DNA of 64,000 nucleotides from Fodinibacter sp963833495 (GCA_963833495.1 CAWHYJ010000021.1:124001-188000); one strand, 5' to 3'; shown: positions 40,125 through 48,244, numbered from the stretch's first letter. Notes: generated by a model from the letters alone, not told the origin. Translations and numbers: made by a program.

Positions 40125-41036
40125 ATGACCGGCGGCCCTTCCGACGCGCTGCCCGCGTTCGAGCGCCACCTGCGTGCCGAACGGGGCAGGTCGCCCCACA
40201 CGGTGCGCGCCTACGTGCGTGACGTCGGGGTCTTCCTCGACGAGGTCGGGGCGGACGACGACGAGGGCCTGCGCTCGGTCACCCTCGCCGACCTGCGGGC
40301 CTGGCTCGGCGTGCTCTCACGGCGGGGAGCCGCGCGGGCAACGATCGCCCGGACATCGGCCTCCCTGCGCACCTTCTTCGGCTGGCTCGAGCGCACCGGC
40401 CGGATCCCTACAGACCCCTCGCTACGGCTCAGCGCGCCGAGCCGCCACCGCACGCTGCCGCCGGTGCTCGCCCAGCGTTCCGCCGCAGCCCTGCTCGACG
40501 TGGCTGCGGTGGCGGCGGACGACGACGACCCGGTGCACCTGCGCGACCGTGCCGCTCTGGAGCTGCTCTACGCCACCGGTGTGCGGGTCGGCGAGCTCGT
40601 CGGCCTCGACGTCGACGACGTCGACCTGTCGGCCGACGTGCTGCGGGTGGTCGGCAAGGGCGACAAGGAGCGTCGGGTGCCGTTCGGGGTGCCGGCGCGG
40701 CGGGCGGTCATCGCCTGGCTCGACGAAGGGCGACCCAGGTTGGCCACAGCCGAGAGCGGGCCGGCTCTGCTCCTCGGCCGGCGCGGGCGCCGGGCCGACC
40801 AGCGCCAGATCCGCGCCGTGGTGCACGCCCTCCTCCAGCACGTGGCCGACGCCCCAGACCTCGGGCCGCACGGCCTGCGGCACAGCGCCGCCACGCACCT
40901 GCTCGAAGGCGGCGCAGACCTGCGGATGGTGCAGGAGCTCCTCGGCCACGCCTCGCTGGCCACCACGCAGATCTACACGCACGTCTCCGTCGACCGGCTC
41001 CGGCAGTCCTACGCGCAGGCGCACCCCCGCGCCTGA
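40125..41036 (+). CDS. xerC: Tyrosine recombinase XerC
   Basis: Site-specific recombinase (303 residues) that with XerD resolves chromosome dimers at dif. The catalytic set is complete: Arg154 (ATGVRVGELVGL), Lys178 (VGKGDKERRVPF), His249 and Arg252 (GPHGLRHSAATHLLEGG), His275 (ELLGHASLATTQIYTHVS) and nucleophile Tyr284. The SAM-like N-terminal domain covers residues 5-105. Position between dprA and rpsB is the normal chromosomal one in Actinomycetota, so this is the housekeeping enzyme, not an element integrase. Confidence 0.94.
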   Translation: MTGGPSDALPAFERHLRAERGRSPHTVRAYVRDVGVFLDEVGADDDEGLRSVTLADLRAWLGVLSRRGAARATIARTSASLRTFFGWLERTGRIPTDPSLRLSAPSRHRTLPPVLAQRSAAALLDVAAVAADDDDPVHLRDRAALELLYATGVRVGELVGLDVDDVDLSADVLRVVGKGDKERRVPFGVPARRAVIAWLDEGRPRLATAESGPALLLGRRGRRADQRQIRAVVHALLQHVADAPDLGPHGLRHSAATHLLEGGADLRMVQELLGHASLATTQIYTHVSVDRLRQSYAQAHPRA

Positions 41037-41085
41037 TCTGGGTCAGCGAGTCTGCGGCGGAGTCCAGGGCCCGGCCGAGGCGGTC

Positions 41086-41874
41086 TCACCTCCCAAGGGG
41101 GAGCAGGGCCACCCTGCCTCCAGCCAACAGCGGTAACGGGTCGAGGTAGGCGGCGCCCCGCCGTGCGCCCAGGTGCAGGCAGACGCGGGCGCCGCAGTGT
41201 GCTGGGCCGGCTCGCACGCGCAGCGCTCCGATCACCTGCCCCGTCACGACGACCGCACCGACCGCCACGCTCGAGTCGACCGGCTCGTAGGTGCTGCTCA
41301 GCCCACCCTGGTGCACCACCGTGACGGTGCCCCGCCCGGCAACGAGCCCGGCGTGGGTCACCACCCCGTCCTCGACGGCGAGCACCGGTGTGCCGTCGGC
41401 CACCGCTAGATCCAGCCCACGGTGACCCGGGCCGTAGGTGCTCACCGGTGCCCGGAACGGACGGGCCACGGCTGGCCTCGGCAGCACCGGCCACCGCCAC
41501 CGTGCCCGATCAGCGGCCGAGGCCGCGGGCTGGGCAGCAGCACGGGCCGACGCGACGCCGGCACCCTCTGGCGGACCTGCCATCGGCGCTGCCCCAGCGG
41601 GGGCTCGGCGTTCAACGAGGCCCTCGCGCAGGGCTGGAGCAGCCCGACCGGGGATGGCCGCGGGAGGGGTCGGCCCGGCCACCTCCCCGAGGGAACCGGC
41701 GCGCAGTGGCGCAGACACCCCTGCGGGCGTCGCGGAGCCGGTCGAGGCAGTTGCCCCCGCGCCGGTCAACGCGGCCGGTGGACGTGCGACGGCACGCTCC
41801 GGCGGCGTCACGGACGTGGCGAGCAGGATGGCGGCCGATGCGACGACCACCGCTGGCAGTGAAGTTCGGACCAT
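41086..41874 (-). CDS. Secreted M23/LytM-like peptidase, variant metal site
   Basis: Exported protein (262 residues): signal peptide MVRTSLPAVVVASAAILLATSVTP, then a long Ala/Pro-rich linker to about residue 125, then an M23 fold. The first half of the metal site is normal (YGPGHRGLDLAVADGTPVLAVEDGVVTHAG), but the usual closing HLH reads CLHLG (GARVCLHLGARRGAAYLDPLPLL), so the first His is Cys. Such C-L-H forms occur in actinobacterial relatives near rpsB and may be non-catalytic LytM regulators. ATG 41874 is chosen; the frame extends to 42126 inside the aminotransferase. Confidence 0.82.
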   Translation of the reverse strand: MVRTSLPAVVVASAAILLATSVTPPERAVARPPAALTGAGATASTGSATPAGVSAPLRAGSLGEVAGPTPPAAIPGRAAPALREGLVERRAPAGAAPMAGPPEGAGVASARAAAQPAASAADRARWRWPVLPRPAVARPFRAPVSTYGPGHRGLDLAVADGTPVLAVEDGVVTHAGLVAGRGTVTVVHQGGLSSTYEPVDSSVAVGAVVVTGQVIGALRVRAGPAHCGARVCLHLGARRGAAYLDPLPLLAGGRVALLPLGR

Positions 41875-41924
41875 GTGGCCAGCGTCATGGCCCACCTCAC
41901 CCGGCGCCACGTGCAGGCGGAACC

Positions 41925-41962
41925 TGTGGACGGGCCGCCGGGCCGCCGGCGCTTGTGGACAG
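41925..41962 (-). promoter_or_regulatory. Second pair of DnaA-box-like sites
   Basis: TGTGGACGG (41925) and TGTGGACAG (41954), 29 bp apart, upstream of the M23 gene; 7 and 8 of 9 matches to the box on the minus strand. Confidence 0.25.
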
Positions 41963-42028
41963 CTTTCCAGCCGGCTGCCACCGCACACGCCGTACCGGCG
42001 GTCGTCGACACCGGCACGGCTGGACGGG

Positions 42029-43192
42029 TCAGACCCGCAACGCCGCCAGCCGGCGGCAGGCCTCGTCGAGCACGTCGTCGCGCTTGCAGAACGCGAACCG
42101 CACCAGCGTGCGCGCGGCATCCGCATCGTCGTGGAACACCGACACCGGCACCCCGACCACCCCGGCCCGGGCGGGCAGCTCGAGGCAGAAGGAGAGAGCG
42201 TCGACGGCGCCCAGGGGCGCGGCGTCCGCGATCACGAAGTAGGTGCCCTGCGGCACCGCGACCGACATGCCCGCGCGCCCGAGACCATCGACGAGCCGGT
42301 CGCGCTTGGCGGCCAGCGACGAGCCCAACCCGGCGTACACGGCATCCGGCAGGCCGAGCCCGGCCGCCACGGCCGGCTGGAACGGCCCCGACCCGACGTA
42401 GGTGAGGAACTGCTTCACCGCCCGCACCGCGGCCACCGCCTCGGCCGGCCCCGTCACCCAGCCGACCTTCCACCCCGTCGTCGAGAACGTCTTTCCCGCC
42501 GACGAGATGGTGATCGTCCGCTCGCGCATCCCGGGCAGCGTCGCCACCGGCACGTGCTCCGCCCCGTCGAACACCAGGTGCTCATAGACCTCGTCGGTGA
42601 CCACCCACGCGTCGTGCTCGCGCGCCAGCTCACACACCATCTCGAGCTCCGCTCGGGTGAACACCTTGCCGGTCGGGTTGTGCGGCGTGTTGAGCAGCAC
42701 CAAGCGAGTTCGTGACGAGAACGCCGCCCGCAGCGACGCCTCGTCGACCGCGAAGTCGGGGAACCGCAGCACCGACGTGCGCCGCACCCCACCAGCGAGT
42801 GCGATCGTCGCGGCGTACGAGTCGTAGTACGGCTCGAACGTCACCACCTCGTCGCCCGGCTGCACCAGGGCGAGCACGGTCGCCGCGATCGCTTCGGTGG
42901 CCCCGACGGTCACCAGCACCTCGGTGCGCGGGTCGACCTCGATGCCGTAGAACCGCTTCTGGTGCACCGCGATCGCGTCGAGCAGCTCGGGCACGCCGGC
43001 CCCCGGCGGGTACTGGTTTCGCCCGCCGCGGATCGCGGCCACCGCGGCCTCGAGCACCTCCGGCGGCCCGTCGGTGTCGGGGAACCCCTGGCCGAGGTTG
43101 ATCGCGTCGTGCTCTGCTGCCAGCGCCGACATCGTGGCGAAGATCGTCGTCCCGAAGGGCGCGAGGGCGGGGTGACCGGGGGAGCGCGTCAT
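42029..43192 (-). CDS. Class I PLP aminotransferase (DapC/kynurenine aminotransferase-like)
   Basis: 387-residue fold-type I aminotransferase. It has INLGQGFPDTDGPPEVLEAA, NQYPPGAGVPELLDAIA, the cofactor-binding VTVGATEAIAATVLAL, NTPHNPTGKVFTRAELEMV, VVTDEVYEHLVFDG, and the Schiff-base lysine in SSAGKTFSTTGWKVGW. Actinobacterial homologues include N-succinyldiaminopimelate aminotransferase (DapC), but the same subgroup contains methionine/kynurenine aminotransferases, so the substrate is open. A TAGCCT box whose TAG is also the upstream MFS gene's stop codon lies five bases before the ATG. Confidence 0.88.
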   Translation of the reverse strand: MTRSPGHPALAPFGTTIFATMSALAAEHDAINLGQGFPDTDGPPEVLEAAVAAIRGGRNQYPPGAGVPELLDAIAVHQKRFYGIEVDPRTEVLVTVGATEAIAATVLALVQPGDEVVTFEPYYDSYAATIALAGGVRRTSVLRFPDFAVDEASLRAAFSSRTRLVLLNTPHNPTGKVFTRAELEMVCELAREHDAWVVTDEVYEHLVFDGAEHVPVATLPGMRERTITISSAGKTFSTTGWKVGWVTGPAEAVAAVRAVKQFLTYVGSGPFQPAVAAGLGLPDAVYAGLGSSLAAKRDRLVDGLGRAGMSVAVPQGTYFVIADAAPLGAVDALSFCLELPARAGVVGVPVSVFHDDADAARTLVRFAFCKRDDVLDEACRRLAALRV

Positions 43193-43197
43193 CCCCG

Positions 43198-43203
43198 CAG
43201 GCT
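43198..43203 (-). promoter_or_regulatory. -10 box overlapping the MFS stop codon
   Basis: TAGCCT on the minus strand, five bases before ATG 43192; its first bases belong to the stop codon of the MFS gene, which ends at 43202. Confidence 0.4.
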
Positions 43204-44464
43204 ATGCCGCGGCGGCGCCCGAGCCACCAAGCCGGCGCTCGTCGGCGTGCGCGATCTGCCCGAGCGAGCGCCAGACGAGGGCCAGGGTCAGCGCCGACCC
43301 GACGAACGCGAACCAGAACGGCGCCGTGGCGCCGAACCGCTGCGCGAGCACCCCTCCGAGGACCTGCCCGACCATGAGCCCGACCGTGAGCCCGAGCCAG
43401 TACACCGACCCGACTCGGCCCTGCAGGTCCTGCGGGGTGGCCCGTTGCCGCACCGCGTTCGACAGCGAGCCCCAGACGAAGGCGTAGGCACCGAACACGA
43501 ACATCACGCCGTAGGCCACGAGCGGCTTCGTCGTCAGCGCGAGCGCGAGGTGCATGAGGACCTCGAGCGTCAGGCACACCTTCATGAGGCGGCCCAGCGG
43601 CACACGCCGCTCGAGCCGGTCGTAGGAGAAGACCCCGAGCACGCCGCCCACCGCCGTCGCGGTCGTGAGCAGGCCGAACCCGACCTCGTCGACGGCCAGC
43701 CTCTGTTGGGCCCAGTAGACGAGCACGCCCCAGGGGGCTCCCCAGGTGATGTTGAAGACGAAGATGACGAGGATCAGCGTGCGCACCGGCGCGTGGTGGC
43801 GGATCCAGCGCAGGCCGTCGAGGATGTCCCGGCCCACGTGCTGGGGCTCGTGGCCCTCGGGGCGCACCACCGCGGGCAGGGCGACCTTCGCGAAGAGCGC
43901 GGCGGCCAGCAGCCCAGCGGCCGCCTGCACCCCGAACGGCAGGGCGTGCCCCACCGCGAACAGCGTCGCCCCGACCGCCGGCCCCACCATCTGGTTCGCG
44001 ACGAGGAAACCCGACATCTGTCGCGCGCTCGCGATGCCCAGGTCGGCGGGCAGCACGATCGAGGGCAGCACAGCACGCCACCCGGTGTCGGCGAACAGCT
44101 CGGCCGTCCCCACGGCGAGCAGGGCGAGCAGCAGCAGGCCGATCGAGATCGTGCCGCTGACGATCGTGGCGACGAGCAGGGCCAGCACGGCGACCCGGGT
44201 CAGGTTGGCCGTGAGCACCAGCCGCTTGCGGTCGACCCGGTCGGCGATCGCGCCGGCGTAGAGCCCGAGGAGGAGCGTTGGCACCTGCTGGACGATCGCC
44301 GCGGCAGCGATGAGCCGCGGGTCGTGGGTCTGCGACGCCACGAGCAGCGGACCGGCCGCCAGGGCGATGCCGTCGCCGAGCTGGGCCACCCACGACGACG
44401 ACAGGTTCCACCGGAACGCCGTCCCCATCCGGGGCGGCGCGATGGCGTCGAGGATGCGGCCCAC
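43202..44464 (-). CDS. Major facilitator superfamily exporter
   Basis: Twelve-helix transporter (420 residues) of the MFS_3/enterobactin-exporter-like group. Motif A is GLYAGAIADRVDRKRLVLTANL (residues about 67-88), and a second copy is VFSYDRLERRVPLGRLM. The N-terminal FRWNLSSSWVAQLGDGIALAAGPLLVASQT is typical of drug/siderophore efflux MFS proteins. The substrate is unknown. GTG start with a TAGGTT box nine bases upstream. It lies 9 bp upstream of the aminotransferase on the same strand, so read-through is likely. Confidence 0.88.
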   Translation of the reverse strand: MGRILDAIAPPRMGTAFRWNLSSSWVAQLGDGIALAAGPLLVASQTHDPRLIAAAAIVQQVPTLLLGLYAGAIADRVDRKRLVLTANLTRVAVLALLVATIVSGTISIGLLLLALLAVGTAELFADTGWRAVLPSIVLPADLGIASARQMSGFLVANQMVGPAVGATLFAVGHALPFGVQAAAGLLAAALFAKVALPAVVRPEGHEPQHVGRDILDGLRWIRHHAPVRTLILVIFVFNITWGAPWGVLVYWAQQRLAVDEVGFGLLTTATAVGGVLGVFSYDRLERRVPLGRLMKVCLTLEVLMHLALALTTKPLVAYGVMFVFGAYAFVWGSLSNAVRQRATPQDLQGRVGSVYWLGLTVGLMVGQVLGGVLAQRFGATAPFWFAFVGSALTLALVWRSLGQIAHADERRLGGSGAAAA

Positions 44465-44609
44465 GGGGTCGAGAACCTACCGGTCGGATGCCGTGCCGTC
44501 ACCTCCGTTACGCACCCCGCCACCCGCTGGGAGGCGAGGTTCGGGCGGGGCCGACTTCCCGGCATCCGAGCGCAGCTGAGCGGATTAGGTACCCGGGGCC
44601 GCACCTCCG

Positions 44610-44615
44610 TAGACT
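44610..44615 (+). promoter_or_regulatory. rpsB promoter -10 box
   Basis: TAGACT, with TTAGGT about 19 bp upstream as a possible -35. Transcription would begin near 44622. Confidence 0.5.
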
Positions 44616-44622
44616 GACCCCA

Positions 44623-44643
44623 CGACCGGTCTCTGGCCGGTCG
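44623..44643 (+). promoter_or_regulatory. 5'-terminal hairpin of the rpsB leader
   Basis: Perfect 7-bp stem CGACCGG / CCGGTCG with loop TCTCTGG, starting at the predicted transcript end. The remaining leader runs to the AAGGAG ribosome site at about 44817. It may be an S2 autoregulation or stability element. Confidence 0.45.
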
Positions 44644-44828
44644 AATTCGCGTGTCCTTCTCTGCGACCCCTCACGGGCGGCGCAGGGCACACCACGGCAG
44701 TGGCGGATCGCCCCCTCGGGAGCGTCCGTCCGGGGTGTGGCCGGGCACCAGGCAGGTGGACGACGACCCTCCAGGAGGAGGAGCGCGCCACCGACGGAAC
44801 TGACAACCACAGAGCAAGGAGAACGACG

Positions 44829-45818
44829 ATGGCCGTCGTCACCATGCGCCAGCTCCTCGAGAGCGGCGTCCACTTCGGGCACCAGACCCGTCGCTGGAAC
44901 CCGAAGATGAAGCGCTTCATCATGACCGAGCGCAACGGCATCTACATCATCGACCTGCAGCAGTCGGTGACCTACATCAACAACGCGTACGAGTTCGTCA
45001 AGGAGACCGTCGCCCACGGCGGCACCATCCTGTTCGTCGGCACCAAGCGCCAGGCGCAGGAGCCGATCGCCGAGCAGGCGACCCGCGTCGGGATGCCGTA
45101 CGTCAACCACCGCTGGCTCGGTGGCATGCTCACCAACTTCCAGACGATCTCCAAGCGGCTCACCCGCCTCAAGGAGCTCGAGGAGCTCGACTTCGACGAC
45201 GTGGCCGGCTCCGGCTTCACGAAGAAGGAGCTGCTGATCTTCAAGCGCGAGAAGGACAAGCTCGAGCGCACCCTGGGCGGCATCCGCACCATGGGCCGGG
45301 TCCCTTCCGCCGTGTGGATCGTCGACACCAAGAAGGAGCACCTCGCGGTCGACGAGGCCCGCAAGCTCGGCCTGCCGGTCATCGCGATCCTCGACACCAA
45401 CTGCGACCCCGACGAGGTCGACTACAAGATCCCGGGCAACGACGACGCGATCCGTTCGGTCACCCTCCTCACCCGGGTCATCGCGGATGCCGTCGCCGAG
45501 GGCCTGATCGCCCGCGCCGGTGGCCCCGCTGCCGGTGACGATGTCGCCGCCGACGAGCCGCTGGCCGACTGGGAGCGCGAGCTGCTCGGTGGCGACGCCG
45601 CCCAGACCGCTCAGGCCGTCGCGCCGGAGGCCGGCGAGACCGCCGCCGCCCCCGCGGTCGAGGCCGCCGAGGTCGAGATCGTCGAGACCCCGGCCCCCGA
45701 GGTCGCCGAGGCCATCGCCGAGGACGCCCCCGCCCGCCGAGGCCACCCCGGCCCCGGTCGAGGAGGCCCCCGCGGCGGAGGTCGCCGAGGTCACCGAGAC
45801 GGCCGAGGCCGCCGCTGA
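44829..45818 (+). CDS. rpsB: 30S ribosomal protein S2, C-terminal tail frameshifted
   Basis: Ribosomal protein S2 as read (329 residues). The conserved part is intact: VTMRQLLESGVHFGHQTRRWNPKMKRFI, LFVGTKRQAQEPIAEQA, YVNHRWLGGMLTNFQTI, VDTKKEHLAVDEARKLGLPVIAILDTNCDPDEVDYKIPGNDDAIRS (to about residue 235). Then comes an acidic Ala/Glu/Val tail. At about 45726-45737 the frame leaves this composition and becomes basic RRGHPGPGRGGPRGGG to a stop at 45818. The next frame continues the acidic tail (AEATPAPVEEAPAAEVAEV... ending TPEQAAPEQA) to a stop at 45930. One extra C in the C-run explains this. It is probably a sequencing error or a tolerated mutation. Confidence 0.9.
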   Translation: MAVVTMRQLLESGVHFGHQTRRWNPKMKRFIMTERNGIYIIDLQQSVTYINNAYEFVKETVAHGGTILFVGTKRQAQEPIAEQATRVGMPYVNHRWLGGMLTNFQTISKRLTRLKELEELDFDDVAGSGFTKKELLIFKREKDKLERTLGGIRTMGRVPSAVWIVDTKKEHLAVDEARKLGLPVIAILDTNCDPDEVDYKIPGNDDAIRSVTLLTRVIADAVAEGLIARAGGPAAGDDVAADEPLADWERELLGGDAAQTAQAVAPEAGETAAAPAVEAAEVEIVETPAPEVAEAIAEDAPARRGHPGPGRGGPRGGGRRGHRDGRGRR

Positions 45819-45930
45819 GGGGACCCTCGAGACCCCGGTCGCCGAGGAGCTCGACAGCCCGGTCGTCGAGGCCGTCGAGGCCGAGGCCAGCGAGGCCACC
45901 CCGGAGCAGGCCGCTCCCGAGCAGGCCTGA
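45738..45930 (+). other. Likely true 3' end of rpsB in the shifted frame
   Basis: Acidic Ala/Glu/Val/Thr-rich coding continuation of the S2 tail, ending 49 bp before tsf. Its composition matches the tail before the shift, while the annotated frame's basic Gly/Arg end does not. Confidence 0.7.
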
Positions 45931-45979
45931 CCGCACCCGCGTCACATCCGAACCGAGCACGAAAGAGCGATAACACCTC

Positions 45980-46810
45980 ATGGCGAACTACACCGCCGCT
46001 GACATCAAGGCGCTCCGCGAGAAGACCGCCGCCGGCATGATGGACGTCAAGCGCGCCCTCGACGAGGCCGATGGCGACATGGCCGCGGCCGAGGAGATCC
46101 TGCGCGTGAAGGGCCTCAAGGGCGTCACCAAGCGCGAGGGCCGTACCGCCTCCAACGGCCTGGTCACCGCCAAGGCCGGCGCCGGCGAGGGCACCCTCGT
46201 CGAGGTGCTGTGCGAGACCGACTTCGTCGCCAAGGGTGAGCGTTTCGGCGCCCTGGCAGACCAGGTCCTCACCCAGGCCGTCGCCACCAAGTCGGGCGAC
46301 GCCGAGGCGCTGCTCGCGTCGACGCTCGCCGACGGCAAGTCCGTCAAGGAGCTGCTCGACGAGGCCAACGCCACCATCGGCGAGAAGATCGAGGTCAAGC
46401 GGGTGGCCCGCCTCGAGGGCGAGCACGTCATGTCGTACCTGCACAAGACCAGCCCCGACCTGCCGGCGCAGATCGGCGTGCTGGTGGCCACCACCGGTGG
46501 CGACGAGCAGACCGCCAAGGACGTCGCGATGCACATCGCCGCGTTCAGCCCGAGCGTCCTCACCCGCGAGGAGGTCGACGCCGAGACGGTCGAGAACGAG
46601 CGTCGCGTCGCCGAGGCCACCGCCAAGGAGGAGGGCAAGCCCGAGGCTGCTCTCTCGCGCATCGTCGAGGGTCGCGTCAACGGCTACTTCAAGGAGAACG
46701 TCCTGCTCGAGCAGCCGTTCGCCAAGGAGCCCAAGAAGACCGTGGCCAAGGTCCTCGATGAGGCCGGCGCCAAGGCGGAGGGCTTCGTGCGCTTCCGCGT
46801 CGGGAGCTGA
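45980..46810 (+). CDS. tsf: Translation elongation factor Ts
   Basis: GDP-GTP exchange factor for EF-Tu (276 residues). It opens ANYTAADIKALREKTAAGMMDVKRALDEADGDM (UBA-like domain), contains the core CETDFVAKGERF and ADGKSVKELLDEANATIGEKIEVKR, and ends EQPFAKEPKKTVAKVLDEAGAKAEGFVRFRVG. A GAAAGAG ribosome site lies upstream of ATG 45980. It is the second gene of rpsB-tsf and is followed by a strong hairpin. Confidence 0.97.
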   Translation: MANYTAADIKALREKTAAGMMDVKRALDEADGDMAAAEEILRVKGLKGVTKREGRTASNGLVTAKAGAGEGTLVEVLCETDFVAKGERFGALADQVLTQAVATKSGDAEALLASTLADGKSVKELLDEANATIGEKIEVKRVARLEGEHVMSYLHKTSPDLPAQIGVLVATTGGDEQTAKDVAMHIAAFSPSVLTREEVDAETVENERRVAEATAKEEGKPEAALSRIVEGRVNGYFKENVLLEQPFAKEPKKTVAKVLDEAGAKAEGFVRFRVGS

Positions 46811-46835
46811 CCTCCCCGCCGCACCACGCAGCATC

Positions 46836-46871
46836 CGGATGCCGTCCGCTCACCAGAGCGGGCGGCATCCG
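46836..46871 (+). terminator. tsf terminator hairpin made from an inverted octamer pair
   Basis: CGGATGCCGTCCGCTC pairs with GAGCGGGCGGCATCCG around ACCA, with one mismatch, 26 bp after the tsf stop. GGATGCCG (46837) and CGGCATCC (46863) form the base of the stem. Confidence 0.8.
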
Positions 46872-46913
46872 TGCGTCGAGACCCGGCTCAGGGCGGCCCG
46901 GTGCGACAGCGGC

Positions 46914-48001
46914 CTAGGTGAGAAGTCGGCGAAGGCTTCGCTCGAGGTGCGCGGGGGCGCGAACGTGGTTGAGCCGCACCCTCGCTCGGGACAGCACGCG
47001 CCGTCGAGCCCGGTCGGGGTCACGGTGGGCCGGCACCCGCTGGTGGTCCGAGCGGCGCGGCGTCGAAGCGTTCGACAACGCAGGGGCGCGCCTTGGGGAG
47101 GCCGCCGACGACGGTGCGGTCCCGGGGTTCGGCTTCGGCGGCGTGGCGCCCCACCCCAGCAGCGGAGGTGGGCGCGACACGTACGAGTGCCCGAGTGGTG
47201 TCGTGAGCCGGAGCGCGTGCGGGTTCAGGTCGGCGGCCGCCCAGCCGGAGCCTCCTTGCCATAGTTGCAGCGGGCGCACCTGCCGCCGCCCTGGGCGAAG
47301 CTGGTGGCGCCCTGATCGCGGGTGGGGACGGTGTGGTCGGCGTGCGCGATCGGTGCCTCGCACCACGGGGTGCGGCAGACGTCGTCGCGGAGCACGAGCA
47401 TCCGTCGCAAAAGCCCGTGAAGTGGCGTCGACGCGAGTCCATCGCCACGAGGTCGCGCCCGTCGGGGCTGGTGTAGAGCCGGCGCAACCACACCGACGCC
47501 GCGCGGTTCACCATGTCGTCGTCGTGGCTGCCGTCGTCGCTGCCGCCGCCCCCGCCGCCCTTGCTGCTGCTGCCCCCGCCGGCGTCGCCAGTGCCGTCGC
47601 TGCTGCCTCCGCCGTTGTTGCTCCTGCCTCCGGCGTCACCTCGCACCCAGGCACGAACGACGGGGGCCGGGAGCGATCCGTGGCCGGGCACCCGTGCAGG
47701 CTCCACCACCGAGCGGTCTGGTCACCGGTGCCGAGCAGCGAGCGGTCGGTCATCACGAGGTGGACCTCTACCTGCTGCGCCTGCCCGGCCACGCGGCCGG
47801 ACAGCAGCTGTAACGCTCTGTCGGCCTCGACCGCACCGACCCCCCGACCTTCCGGCAGTTCCTGCCGGCACTGGCCGGACACCACCGACTGCGCATGCCG
47901 AGGCAGGGCGGCCGCAGCACCGACGACCTCGACCATGGGCCCGAGGACCGAGAGGTAGGCCATGCCGTCCGGAGCCGGGCGCGTCGTGACGCGGCGTGAC
48001 T
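46914..48001 (-). pseudogene. Degraded DUF222/HNH endonuclease-family gene (13E12-like)
   Basis: Minus-strand remnant recognisable only by joining three or more frames. In order: PDGMAYLSVLGPMVEVVGAA and QQVEVHLVMTDRSLLGTGDQ (about 47980-47720); EPARVPGHGSLPAPVVRAWVRGD; a Gly/Ser/Asp-rich insert; VNRAASVWLRRLYTSPDGRDLVAMDSRRRHFTGF (about 47510-47420); then in another frame LRRMLVLRDDVCRTPWCEAPIAHADHTVP and GRCARCNYGKEAP, the HNH domain; finally ADLNPHALRLTTPLGHSYVSRPPPLLGWG (about 47215-47130). At least three frameshifts; the N-terminal DUF222 part is missing at the upstream junction near 48001. These genes are multicopy in Micrococcales. Confidence 0.8.
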
Positions 48002-48100
48002 TCAAACGCCGTCGGCGGCCACCCGCTCCGCGAGGTCCCAGACCGCCCGGTCGAAGTCGGCCCAGCCGAGGACCTCACGCTCCTGCTCCATGGGCGTCAT
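48002..48100 (-). pseudogene. 5' remnant of a phosphoribosyltransferase gene
   Basis: Short frame from ATG 48100 (or 48091) to a stop at 48002: MEQEREVLGWADFDRAVWDLAERVAADG. It resembles the N-terminus of the actinobacterial purine-type phosphoribosyltransferase often found divergent from pyrH, where the next residues would be the P-D-x-x-x-x-I-x-R-G-G strand. Everything after that is replaced by the HNH remnant, so insertion or recombination truncated it. Identification rests on about 28 residues. Confidence 0.5.
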
Positions 48101-48244
48101 CGTCGTACCCGTGATGGCACGGCGCGGAGGTGGGTTTTCCACCAACCCCCCGCGCCCGGCATCCGGCTGGCGCAGCAGTTCGGCCGGAACTCCCGCCTGT
48201 GAAAGGATCGGGCGACCGCTGCGCACCACCGCCGAGGAGGCCCC

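Larger units (their letters stand above)
44465..44828. other. 364-bp gap before rpsB: MFS promoter, rpsB promoter and long leader
   Basis: No gene is supported here. It contains the minus-strand MFS promoter near 44474, two copies of the GGATGCCG-type octamer, the rpsB promoter and about 210 bases of rpsB leader. Confidence 0.7.

Noticed and set aside
40125..41036. Integrase of a mobile element
   Set aside because: Housekeeping XerC in its standard position; no attachment-site duplication or other mobile genes seen.
44465..44828. Small gene in the rpsB upstream gap
   Set aside because: Frames there lack a ribosome site and codon bias; promoter and leader features explain the region.
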